Shown here: in pieces, positions 44,301-53,948 of the stretch
Layout of the letters: every line of letters starts with the position of its first letter
Position numbering within the stretch: the stretch's first letter is position 1
Assembly: GCA_012845835.1 (NCBI GenBank)
Contig: JABAKD010000026.1
Coordinates: 4,293,699 to 4,357,698 of the forward strand
Reading direction: 5' to 3'
Length of the DNA: 64,000 bases
Origin: Undaria pinnatifida
Taxonomy: Eukaryota; Sar; Phaeophyceae; Laminariales; Alariaceae
Position numbers and translations under genes: made by a program
The notes under the pieces: model-generated
Seen by the model: only the letters and a program-made list of their open reading frames with translations
Told to the model about the DNA's origin: nothing
The model's database searches: none

Positions 44301-47300
44301 GTGGTGCCTCTGCAGCGCCGGTTGACCAGCGCCGGTTACCCGTTGTAACGCCTGTGAAATCGCTTGGCACAGATGAGAGCAACAAATAGTGGCCGTATGC
44401 GGAGTAGTGCCGATTGCCACAACCATGCCGATTGTTGCAGTAGCGCCGGTACCTCCGGCTAGCACATACGGGCGCTATGGAGAGACCACCACTGTACCGT
44501 ACAACACGCAAGATATGAAACCCGTGTTTAGCGCTCGGAACCAACTCCAAGACGATTTTCTCGATGGTAGGGAGGGGGAGTGGAAACGCCAAGCGATGCG
44601 TCCATGGGTAAATCTTGGCGAGGTATTCCCGAAGCGACCGGTGTCGCTGTATGTGGTGTATGTGCCGGATGTGCTGGATGTGCTTTATTTGCTGTATGTG
44701 CTGTATGTGCTGTATGTGCTCCCCTCATTTTGTACAAATTAGTCTCGGAAAATCACCCAGGGGGGTGTATTGTCATACGTGTTATGGGGCCTACTCTACA
44801 GCTTTGATAACCTTTCACACATGGGGCAGATCACCACCTGAATCGTCTAGATCCTATCCTTCACGGTGTCAGATGATATCCGACAGCTGTCTTGTACAGA
44901 TCTCGCCCGACCAACATGCGCACAAGAGCCGTGCCATACGGACCCCGCCCCGCTAACATGATCTACATCGTGCAGGTGGCATATACATATATATGGGGCA
45001 CAGCTGCATCCCCCCGAAAAATCTAGATTGTCACCTAGCGATTGAATCGGTCCGTGTGTGTGATATTTTACGAGCAGCTCAGTCATCGGCTTCAGTGACC
45101 GAATTATAATTCCTGATATTAGAGCTGTGAGCCGCCACGACTTAAGTCACCAACTACAGTAGTCACTCGTGGGACTAATGGTTAGTCGTTTTACCGACGC
45201 GCCGACTATCCAACTTATTGGGTTTCCCTACTTGTAGGAAATATTGTTTAATGCGGAATGTTGCTCTTTTTTGGGCGCGGCGCCCTCGGCCGGGGGGGGC
45301 TGGTTTGGCTCGCTTCGCTCTCCTTACTTAACTCGGCAAGTCGGCTGACCACCAGCTGGTTTCGCCAGCCGACTTGCCGACTAGCCTCACTTACTTGGCA
45401 AACGGCACCTACCGATGAGTTTTTAGTCGTGAAGTTCTGGCGACTCACAGCTCTACCTGGTATAGTATGGTGGAGCGTCAGACCCCGAGAGAGTTGCGGC
45501 TGTCTCGGTTGCGGTCGGCGTTCATTTGTGATTTAGTCCGTTTATAAAATCCAGCTTGTGCGCGGATTGTCGGTGGTCCAAACGATGGTGTCTCTCTTCG
45601 TTTCATGCCATGGCGTGTATAGTTTGAAGTTCGAAATGTGATTGTTGATAGTGTAGCTTAATGGCCGGTGGTTAGTCGACTTTTTTAATTGGCGGATTTA
45701 CGACTTGCTTTAGCTATGATATGTACGTGCACCACTTTTGGTTTGTTTTATTTTTTCGTGGGGCTTGTTTCACTCCAAAGTAACTGGAGTCTGTCCTGTG
45801 ACCACGGACTTGAGTATGCGAGGTAATGCACCAGCAGCAAAAGCAACAACAACAGCAACAACAACCACAACAACAACAACAACAACAACAATAGCAACAA
45901 CAACAGCAACAACAACAACAACAACAACAACAATCGCGTCATCTTATTGGTGTCATGCAACAGTATCGTCGCAACCAGTGAACTCCATCAAACCCAAGGA
46001 CTGTGTGCGACGGCGGGGGGGGACGGGGGGCATGTCCCAAGGGATGGGGACTAGGAAAACCTAAGCATGTAACTCCCGCGAGGACAGAGAGTGCCATCAC
46101 GCGTCCTTGCCCACTGCAGCAGGTTTAGGCAAGCAGTCGTCGATTAATATTCGAAGCCAAAATACTAGCGCGACCGCAGGGTCAGCGATCCCATATTGAA
46201 GGGAAAACCAACTCCGATCCTTAGCAATAATTTTGCAATCACATTTCCCCGCCCTCTTGTGTTTCATTATCTCGCTCTGGTCAGTTAACACAATGCGAGC
46301 AGATCTTCTGTGCACGACGTTGGGGGGCGTAGCAAGCCTGCCGACTGAAAACACCGAACGAACGGCGTATGCATAACTAGACTACAACCAACAGTAGTGA
46401 CACCGATGCTCTAATACGACGTGCGCTCTTTGGTGCCGGGAGGGGGGGGGGGTACGAGGTAACTTCGAAATGCTGTACCTGTTTTGCCTTCGCCTCTGCT
46501 CGCACCCTCTTGGCATCGTTCTCCTGGATAAACTTCTCAAACTTGACCACCTGCTCTCGCATGTCCATCTGCTTTTGCTCGAACTCCGCCTATCACAGAA
46601 TACAGGCACGTATAAAGAGCTATCATCGAGGCATTGTATCTGAGCACCGCTCTTACATACCGACTCAACTGCCATACAGCGTGTACACAACACGCCTACC
46701 TTGTACTTATACGAGATGACCATTACCATACATTAGCATACATTGCGGTGTGTATGACTGATGATTATACTGACAGGCGATGCCTCCCCTTCACCTACCA
46801 ATACGGTATCAGGGACAGACCACCTTATTAGCGCATGCAATATCTAATGTGTACACAAGGGGTCGTCAAAACACTCCGACACACCGAAACGTACGTCGCA
46901 CACACCGCCGGTAGGCCGGTACATATCAGGCGCCCTGATGCGGTAGATTGGTCAACCCCACCACATGCAGTACTGTGCTAAGGCATTAGAGGGTATTGGC
47001 CTGTTTTACTACTGGAGAAAGGTTAACCAATTGCATACCTCGCGCTGGTCGCAGTTGTCCATTCTTGTGTTGTACTCGTCTTTCATTAACTCCAACGCGT
47101 CGTCGACCTGGTGGTGTTCATCAAATGATGTGCATGAGGTATTGTAGTGGGAAATAGCGAGGGAGCGAAGCAATCATGACCGTTACCAGGTATTTGCCTC
47201 GCAAAGCAAATAAGTATCTCCCTCGCGGGGTGCGTACAGGCTTCCAGCATTCAATTATAAGTCTGTCTGTTTGCTGTTGTAGTGTCTGTCGGCGGCTTAA

Positions 47301-48457
47301 ATCACTGATTGCGAAAGCTTTACCCCGCCGATTTCCACAAACTCGGGGCCAACGGGAGCGGATGAGTTGGGGCTAACTCGTGGTGCTTCTTTGATTGCAC
47401 GCCGTCTCGAGTTGGTCGCGGTCGCCGTGTCGTGGTAACTTTGGTGGCTGTGTGGCGAGATTTCGTTGGTTTTGTGGGTTGATTTTTTTTTCGAGCGCAC
47501 ACGGCCCAGAGGAACTCTTGCCGCATTTACGTTATAACTCTCTACTATTTTTAAATACCAGGTATGTCATTATAGTCTACTCGTCTTGCATTAGGTCCAG
47601 AGCGTCATCGACCTGATGGTATGCATTGGGTATGATACGATGCATTGGGCTTTTGACTTGTCTATCATGTATTCGTCACAGGTATCCGTATGCAGTCGTG
47701 TCGCGCGAGACACAGATAGATGCCGGAGCATGAAGCGGCATGCAGTAGTTTGGGGGAATATTCTATTTGCGATACAGCAGTGTAGGACTACGTGCCGTTG
47801 ATGCGACGATTCAAAGAACAGGCGTTTGTTACGAGGCTTGACGTGGCTTGCCTCGGCTTGCACCGGGTGTGACCTGCGTTTTTTCAAATCGTATGCGCGG
47901 TGTACATAGACTGCAGCAGCAGCAGTCACACTCGAAAGCAACAGAACACGAATGAATACTTGTAAGCGCCGTCGGAGCTCGTGTCCTGCACATTGAGAAT
48001 AACAATGCTGTGGTGCGAACAGTATTAACAGCTAAAAACAGCAACCTGGTATATGAAAGCACGGCGGTATTTACGTAATGTCCACAAGCGAGAATGTTCA
48101 CGTTTATGCACATACAACCATCAACACGTACACCGTCGACATTTTCAACGTACGACAACATACAACACATACACCACACACCGCATGGACGATTCGAAGA
48201 ACACCACGACCGTCAAAACAGAGCACGAAATCACGAGATCACGAGATCACGAGATTTCTTTGCCGTCGGGCTCGGCAGAGGGAGGGACCCACCTCGCGCA
48301 TCTCCTTCTTCTTTTTGAGAAGCAAAGTCGATTGGCTCGTCTGCGCCACGCCCGCGACCATCTCTTCCAACTGGTCGGCGTCGACCGCATCTTGCGCATG
48401 CCCCGACCGTCTCTTGGCCTTCTGGGTCACGAAGACCCCCTCGTCGTTGTTTCCCAT
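38214..48457 (-). CDS. CFAP73: CFAP73/CCDC42-like ciliary coiled-coil protein (gene-level entry)
   Basis: Members of this family (CFAP73 = Chlamydomonas FAP73/MIA2; CCDC42) are coiled-coil proteins of motile cilia; FAP73 pairs with CFAP100 in the MIA complex that regulates the I1/f inner dynein arm. Seven minus-strand exons align in order with the family: LLLKKKKEMRE, then VDDALELMKDEYNTRM, KFEKFIQENDAKRVRAEAKA (near-identical to the family core), ERRILDQQAAELRKLEKEL, RLKRYEDYLKG, LVTNSLLNEKQ, and QVMLAINNLHTR near the C-terminus. Exons 1-5 chain in phase (48293-48457, 47039-47107, 46479-46589, 44141-44215, 42092-42204), and exon 6 (38657-38842) also fits. The last exon (38214-38340) fits only with a weak acceptor. 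The total is about 240 residues, a little shorter than usual. It implies the organism makes flagellated cells. Confidence 0.88.
38657..38842 (-). CDS. CFAP73: CFAP73-like exon 6
   Basis: Acceptor ATCCTCAG, donor ACAAG|GTACAA; both ends fit phase 2. It encodes QDKQNEVLVTNSLLNEKQMG, LEQIRGAVKRAEHESEQEGE and RVKGVCRESGQVMLAINNLH. The frame is open further upstream and reads YDTILR at 38843-38859, matching the family's RY.TL, but no AG precedes it; the true exon start is therefore uncertain. Confidence 0.87.
38860..41950. other. Intron 5 of the CFAP73-like gene
   Basis: About 3 kb with no exon seen. It contains the diverged relative of the TRIM-like interior (40770-41000; shared CGARGATGCGGCT and TTAGYCCACCCTGA), TACCTGGTA at about 41299 and short telomere-like TTAGGG words at 40052. 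Confidence 0.5.
41951..42091 (-). repeat. Tandem ghosts of CFAP73-like exon 5 donor end
   Basis: Downstream of the exon 5 donor on the minus strand, words like GATCAACGATTTGCTCAACA followed by GGTGACAG recur three to four times with decay (for example GATCAACAATTTGCTTAACA, then AGTGACG). The intron start is built from copies of the exon end plus donor. Confidence 0.88.
42092..42204 (-). CDS. CFAP73: CFAP73-like exon 5
   Basis: Acceptor GCCCCAG directly after the (TTACC)n array, donor AACAG|GTGACA. It encodes EAKLKRQQLRLKRYEDYLKG, SSPATDPEADEINDLLN and a split Arg; it aligns with the family's L...Y..YLE...E....I segment. Confidence 0.93.
42208..43230 (-). repeat. 1-kb (TTACC)n pentanucleotide array
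   Basis: About 200 units of AAGGT on the plus strand (TTACC on the gene's strand) with variants CAAGG, ACGGT and AACGT arranged in two similar higher-order blocks (about 42240-42600 and 42660-43010). It abuts the exon 5 acceptor. The long Leu-Pro-Tyr frames in it are repeat artefacts. Confidence 0.97.
43230..43335 (+). repeat. GGGAGGGTAT and GCGGTGCAAT short arrays
   Basis: Three units of GTATGGGAGG followed by several of GCGGTGCRRT continue the repeat-rich tract. Confidence 0.85.
44141..44215 (-). CDS. CFAP73: CFAP73-like exon 4
   Basis: Acceptor GATGCAG, donor GAG|GTATGT, 25 codons, phase 0: ERRILDQQAAELRKLEKELS then HANEE; continuous coiled coil with exons 3 and 5. Confidence 0.93.
44293..44497. 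mobile_element. Short TIR-type element, copy 2
   Basis: About 205 bp, related to 31605-31795 (shared GTGAAA..CGCTTGGCAC, GTAGTGCCG, GCTAGCACATAC, GAGACCACCA). Inverted ends: left TATAGTGGTGCCTCT, right complement TACAGTGGTGGTCTC. A TA dinucleotide borders both ends, compatible with Tc1/mariner-like insertion. Non-coding. Confidence 0.6.
44655..44720 (+). repeat. GTGCTGTAT repeat
   Basis: Six or so imperfect units of TGTGCTGTATG. Confidence 0.85.
45120..45455. mobile_element. hAT-like miniature transposon (336 bp)
   Basis: Terminal inverted repeats TAGAGCTGTGAGCCGCCA (left) and TAGAGCTGTGAGTCGCCA (right, complemented) match 17 of 18 bases. The flanks carry an 8-bp duplication, CCTGATAT (45112-45119) and CCTGGTAT (45456-45463), 7 of 8 identical. 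TIRs with T/CAG ends and 8-bp target duplications are diagnostic of hAT elements. An inner hairpin has 15-bp arms (45333-45347 and 45366-45380). Non-autonomous. Confidence 0.85.
45715..45825 (+). repeat. Dispersed repeat family, copy 3
   Basis: It shares GCACCACTTTTGGTTTGTT, CACTCCAAAGTAACTGGAG and CTGTCCTGTGACCACGGACT with the copies at 11987 and 19665. Confidence 0.75.
45835..45932 (+). repeat. (CAA)n / (CAACAG)n array
   Basis: Almost pure CAA repeat with interspersed CAG in intron 3 of the CFAP73-like gene. Confidence 0.95.
46479..46589 (-). CDS. CFAP73: CFAP73-like exon 3 (family core)
   Basis: Acceptor GTGATAG, donor CAG|GTACAG, 37 codons, phase 0. AEFEQKQMDMREQVVKFEKF then IQENDAKRVRAEAKAKQ is the most conserved family block. 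Confidence 0.95.
47039..47107 (-). CDS. CFAP73: CFAP73-like exon 2
   Basis: Acceptor CACCAG, donor GAG|GTATGC, 23 codons, phase 0: VDDALELMKDEYNTRMDNCD then QRE. It matches the family's ALE..EE...RM segment. Confidence 0.9.
47573..47612 (-). repeat. Ghost of CFAP73-like exon 2 (acceptor side)
   Basis: On the minus strand CAG is followed by GTCGATGACGCTCTGGACCT and a few more codons (VDDALDLMQDE) and then a stop. This matches the first 34 bases of exon 2 at about 80% and lies in intron 1, about 500 bases upstream of the real exon. Confidence 0.88.
48293..48457 (-). CDS. CFAP73: CFAP73-like exon 1
   Basis: ATG at 48457, donor GAG|GTGGGT, 55 codons, phase 0. MGNNDEGVFVTQKAKRRSGH is followed by an acidic helix and STLLLKKKKEMRE, the family's start of the coiled coil. 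Confidence 0.85.
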
Positions 48458-49205
48458 CGTAGGTTGGTGTATCTATCTACAACGGGTTCGATGTCTCCTC
48501 TCTGTATGCCGAAGCTGCGTAATGTGGATGCGGTCCGATGCCTCTTGGTTCGTATGTTGTGCTTCTTGTGTGCCTCCAGGTATGTGCTAGCTGTGTGTCG
48601 TCTAGCCGAGTCGGCTGGTTTGTCGTTTCGAATCAAATCGAGCATGTAAATGTTTGACGGTTTCAAGGTTTTCAAGGCTGCATTTTGTTGTAGCAATCTG
48701 GGGGCAGGGGTCACACGTGATTTGTGAACTTCCCCCTCGCCCCCCTATTGGACCTTCATCCGCTCGCTCGGTCCGACACAACTCACAACACCCGTCACTG
48801 TACCTCTGTGGTCTGGATTCTGCAGTGTGCAGAGTGAAGGATAACGTGCGCGGTAGACGGTAGATTTGGAGTTCATAGAGAAATTAGAGGCATTTCAAAC
48901 AGGGAACCGGCAGATCGACATGTTCCGTCTCCCTTCAGTTTTTCGGCGTTCCCATTCTGCCTTCCGCCCATGCCCGCCCGTGCTTTCCCGGCGAGCTGAC
49001 CGCACCGGAGACTAACGCCGGGGAAAGCAGAGTGGGGATCGGTGACGAGCCGATCCGGGTTCACCCTGCCCTCTCGGCACTTGTGGCTCGCGAAGCTTTC
49101 TGCGCGGGGAAGGTGAGCTCGTCAGATTCAAATTGAACTGAAGTTGAACGAGCGGTCGGGCGGGCTTTTTCAATTTTCAACCTGGGAGCCATCATTCAGA
49201 CAGCG
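48458..49205. other. Upstream region of the CFAP73-like gene
   Basis: GC-rich between 48900 and 49150, without recognised motifs or coding exons. It may be a shared promoter region if the weak plus-strand exon at 49211 is real. Confidence 0.4.
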
Positions 49206-49210
49206 TTCGC

Positions 49211-49302
49211 TATGTACGCAGCACCGCTGCTATTAATGGCAGCCGCAGCAATGAGCCCCCCGAGCAAACAGGTCATACTGCCGGTGCCGTTCGTGCGGTG
49301 CG
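49211..49302 (+). CDS. Weak first-exon candidate, unknown protein
   Basis: ATG at 49211 opens MYAAPLLLMAAAAMSPPSKQ then VILPVPFVR, ending at a GTGCGT donor. The Ala/Leu-rich start could be a membrane segment. No family recognised. Phase to the next candidate (49435) does not fit with this donor; an earlier GT at CAG|GTCATA would fit. Confidence 0.25.
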
Positions 49303-49434
49303 TGCGATCGCTGGGTATTTATTTCAGTTTCCGGTTGGCTCACGCAGTGGCTGTGCCACACGTGTCCCTCGTCTTCGCTTCCTTCCAACCGCGGAGTTTT
49401 TCTGCGCGTGTGATTCACTGCTGCTGTTGTCTAG

Positions 49435-49512
49435 GGTGCGACCCTCGAGTTGGGATCGTTCGTGGCACGCAACGTGGACGCTGTGTGTGATATCGTGCAA
49501 GTTACGAGGTAC
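49435..49512 (+). CDS. Weak internal-exon candidate, unknown protein
   Basis: Between TTGTCTAG and a GTACC donor the frame reads GATLELGSFVARNVDAVCDI then VQVTR, well balanced and protein-like. No family assigned. Confidence 0.25.
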
Positions 49513-50232
49513 CTACGAAGCCGTCTCAAGCAAAAAGGACCAACCATTATACTGTGCATGGCAAGATCGCAACTCATCACGTGGCGTCGAGGCTGAGATA
49601 TCTCTTTTCGCGCCGGTTTTGGTAGGATACCGGTACCTGATACCTTTTTTCCCGCCAGCTGAAGCTACCCTAATGCTATTTGCGCCCTCTGGTACACTCG
49701 CGAAGGAATGAGGTTGATTGTTGATGCTGCTGCTGCTGCCATGGCTCGCCACTCGCCACGCAGCTTTTCCCTGCCCTCTTGCTTGGAAACGGCCGCCCCG
49801 GCTCTGTCCACATGTCAATATCCACGTATTAATACGAGTACATGTTGATTACCGTCTGAAAAATGACTGGATCTTTCGTGCCAGACATTGTACGAGCAAG
49901 CCGTTGTACATTTTAGTGAAGAAAATGGCCCAACTCTAAATCTAAGTAGTTAGTATTAATAGTTTGTCCTCGGGAACGCGGGTGCAACGGACACAAGTGT
50001 CGAGAACAACACCAGACAAAAATTATCGTAGTGCTTGTATCATACGAATACAATTGAACAATGTACAACAGCAGCGGCCCACTTTCCTTTGGATATATAC
50101 TTTTAATATGGTAAAACCTCATAAATACGTCTCTGGCACGTACACATTACGCTTTGGATTTGTTGTGTTTGCTTGTGTTTGCTCATTGTGTGCGGTAAAC
50201 CTACTGTTCACTTTTATAATCGTGCTTCCAGG
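49513..50232. other. No feature recognised
   Basis: Ordinary-looking sequence; a GCTGCTGCTGC tract near 49730 and one AGTATTAATAG near 49952. Nothing else supported. Confidence 0.4.
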
Positions 50233-50309
50233 TGCTTCTTACATCGTCACTGAGATCTCGACGCCTCTAAGCAAGCCTTCCCCCTCCCTGATATGGCGGT
50301 ACGCGCCTT
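50233..50309 (+). CDS. Exon candidate resembling a TLC-domain segment
   Basis: After the acceptor TGCTTCCAG the frame reads ASYIVTEISTPLSKPSPSLI then WR before a GTACGC donor. TLC-domain membrane proteins carry a conserved (S/T)E(I/L)STPF.N.RW segment, which this resembles. No other TLC exon is visible, and repeats begin at about 50360, so it may be a remnant. Confidence 0.3.
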
Positions 50310-52110
50310 GGTTTATGGTACGTATATTAGGCTGCCATGCGGCAGGAATAGAAGGTGCCTCCCCCTCCCTCTAAACTCTCGTTCTGAGGTCTTGGTAAAA
50401 CAATCTCACGGAATAACTCGCGAGAGACTAAAAACAGTTGCATAGGGCAATCACAAGTTAAGTTTTTGAGCGCAATGCTATTGTTGCAGCATTCGCCGGC
50501 GTTTCCGATTGTTGGCGACGTTTTGGGTGGGTAGTGTTGTCGTGACGGTGCGATGCCTACTGTAGTATCCGCCTGTCGGTGATGTTTTCGTTGGTTTTCG
50601 CTTGGGGACTGCTTCACATGGATGTGGCATGGACGTCAGCGGGAGTCGAGTTGCTGAAATTGTGTACCAGTATTTCTCGCAACGGGCACAACAACGGTTA
50701 TCTGACGGCGACGACACCAGGTTTTGCCCGGCCTATAGCCGTGGTGATGGTTTAGCGGTGTGCGCTTGTACCATTTGGAGTCATACATGAAAAATTCTCA
50801 TGTGCAACTCCTAACGAAATAAACGCCCAATACGAACCCATCACCAGAGATGTACTACAGGCCAAACTCCGTGGCGCCGCTATCAAGGAATCATTCATAC
50901 GCCCATTGCGAGAAATACTGGCACACGATTCCAGCAACCCGATTTCCGCCGACAGTCATGCCACATACAATGCAGACCAGGCCTCAAAGAGATGTTAACA
51001 AAGCGCGGCCCATAACTGGGTACTGCAGTATCTGTCACATCTTCAAGATATCACCACCCACCCAAAACGTCACCTGCAATCGGACACGCCGACGAATGCT
51101 CCAAGCCTAGTATTGCGCTCATAAACATTACCCCTACCAAACCGCATGAGTCCCCGACGATATTTTTGTGTTTGTCGCGTGTTAACGCCAGAGGGTGAGT
51201 ATTCCAGATCCCAGCATTTGAAATGTAGAAGGGTGAAGAACCACCCCGTGTTCTGCCCCATGGTGGTCTACTTACGCGGCCGGAATAGAGGGTGGCTTCC
51301 TCTCCCCGCTATACTGTAATCCTGGGACTCGGGTAACTCATGCCTTGCGTTAACTCGCGACAAACACAAAAAACATCGTCGGGGAATCATGCGGTTTGTT
51401 AGGGGCAGTGTTTATGAGCGCAAGACTAGAATTTCTCTCGCATGAACTCGCGAGGAAAACAAACAACGTCGTTGCGTAATCCCGCGGTCTGTCGGTTTTT
51501 GTGTTAAGGCTCTGATCCTGAGATTTTGTTAATTCTGCTTCTCGCACTAACTCAAGAGAAAACCGAAAAACGGTGTGGGTAATCACGCGGTTCTTTGGGA
51601 TCCCCAACAGACCGCGTGCTTACCGTTTACCAGGTGCCATGTTCTGCTTTTCTCGCAAGTCATCGCGAGAAGGCTGGGTTATCCATATCCCAGGATCAGA
51701 GGCTGGGGGTGGGAGACCACCCTCTGTTCCTGCACCATGAGCGCCTACATTAGCTATCACATCTTCGTGCGAACATGACCCACCCAAAACGCCGCTACAA
51801 TCGGAAACGCCGATGAATCCTGCAACTATAGTAGTGTGCTGATAAACACTAACCCCAGCAGAACACGTGATGTCCCGAAGACTTTTTTTCTTGTTTTTCT
51901 CGAAGGTAAACCCGGAATGCTGAGTTACCCATATCCCAGGATCAGAGTCTAGATGGTGGCTTACCCTCCCCTCTATATTGTAATCCTGGATTGATTGTGG
52001 TTAATTCGGCCTCTCTGGCTGTCTCGCGAGGAAACATGAGAAACTGCGTCGGGTAATTACGCGGTCTGCTTGGGTTAGCGTTCGTTTCTTGCGTGAACTC
52101 GCAAGACACA

Positions 52111-52964
52111 ACAAAATATCAGGGTAGTCCTCGGGAAAATTAATTTTCCCGTGCTGTACGTCGGTCCCGGTACTCGGCGGAATACCGTCATATTTGGGCA
52201 AACCGTGTACCGCCGAAGGCGGTACCGTCAAAAATCGAAAAACCGTCAACCGTTTAAAAAGTACCGTCATTTTGCAGCACCGCCATAAAAGTACCGTCAA
52301 ATAAGCGAAGTACCGTTTCCCGTTTAGAAAAACCGTCATATTCAGAACCGTCAAAGATTGTAGGGTGATGGTTTTCATTGAATGTTTTCATGTTTTAGGT
52401 TTTATTGTTTTATTGTTTACAGTAGTAGTATTGTTTTATTGTTTTATTTTGGTGCTAAATGTCTAAATGTTGTTTCGCGTGAGGCTGGTGAGTTTGTCAG
52501 CTTGACGGTTTGACGATTAGTCTAGCCTCTATTCGTCCGTTCTATATAGGTATGCAGGAACATCAGCGGGGTGGTGCCGGCATGCTTGATCGCCGCCCGG
52601 CAGGTACTGTCAAGTATTTCGTCATTCGTAATTCTGTATTTCTCAGTGGCGGAACCGTCATATTTCAGTACCCTCAAAAAAGTACCGTCAAATTTGGCAG
52701 TACCGGGACCGGTACCGTCGTTTTGCCGTACCGCCAAAAAAGTACCGTCAAATATCGAAAAACCGTCTACCGTCTAGAAAATACCGTCACTTTTCGATAC
52801 CGCCGAAAAAGTACCGTCAAATTCGGCGATACCGTGTACCGCCAAAAGTGGTACCGTGAGAAATCGAAATACCGTCAACCGTTTGAAAAGTACCGTCATT
52901 TCGCAATACCGTCCGATCTGGTACCGTAAAAAAAAACGGTACCGAGGACTACCCTACAAAATAT
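52111..52964. mobile_element. hAT-like miniature transposon with subterminal repeats
   Basis: Core 52120-52956. The ends are CAGGGTAGTCCTCGG on the left and, complemented, TAGGGTAGTCCTCGG on the right; the outermost base differs, as in the maize Ac element. An 8-bp duplication CAAAATAT (9 bp counting one more shared A) flanks it exactly. It interrupts an arm of the surrounding inverted-repeat array, and the flanks rejoin to a normal arm. Both inner flanks (52150-52345, 52650-52940) hold about 16 copies of ACCGTCA in the same orientation, like subterminal transposase-binding motifs of hAT elements. No transposase frame. Confidence 0.92.
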
Positions 52965-53948
52965 GGCTTCGAGCGCACGCGTGGTCTGTCTGAGTTACTC
53001 ACTAACACCAACAGACCGCGCGATTTCCCGACTCCACGTTTTGTTTTGCTCGCTAGTTATATATATATATATGAGGCTAAAATCTCCAAATCCCAGGATC
53101 AGGTCCAGAGGGCAGAGGGGGGGCGAGACCACCCTCTCTTTCTATCGCATGACCGCCAACAGTAGCTATCGTACCTTCAAAGACAACACCACCCACCCAA
53201 AACATCGCCTACAATCGGAAACGCCGGTGATTACTGCAACGATAGTGTTGTGCTCGTTAACACTAACTCCAACAGACAGCGCGATTACCCAACGCCAATT
53301 TCTTGTTTTTCTTGCGAGTTAACGCGACATCGGGTCATCTTCATCCTAGAATCTGAGTATGAAGGGCGGCTTCTCATTCCCTCTAGATTACGATCCTGGG
53401 ATATGAGTGACTGAGGCTCTTGCGTTGTCTCGTAACACAAAAGAAAAGTAGCGTCCGGTAATCACGCAGTCTGTTGGGTTTGGCGTTTCTGTCTCGTGTA
53501 AACTCGCGAGAAAAAAACTTGGCGTCGGGTAACCACGCGGTCTACGGGGGTTCGTGAACGTTTTTCTCGTGAGCTCTCTCGAGGGACTAACGTACCCAGA
53601 CCCCAGCATCGGAGTCTAGAGGGCGTGGGGGGGATCGCCTTTAATCCTGCCACGTAAACGCCTAGCGCAGTTATCGCACCCTTCAAGACAACATCACCAA
53701 CCTAACGCGTCGTCTACAATCCGAAATGCCGGTGATTTCAACAGCAACAAAAAATCTCGTATTTAAAAGCAAACCCTCCGACAGATCGCATGATCACCTC
53801 ACCACCCTCTAGACTCTCCTCTAGACTCTCCTCTAGACTCTGATCCTAGGATGTGGGGCGCTCAGCCACCGACGTTAACTCGCGTGAAAAACCAAAATCG
53901 TACCGGTATCGGTTAGTCACGCTGTCTGTTCGATTCAGTAGTTTTACT

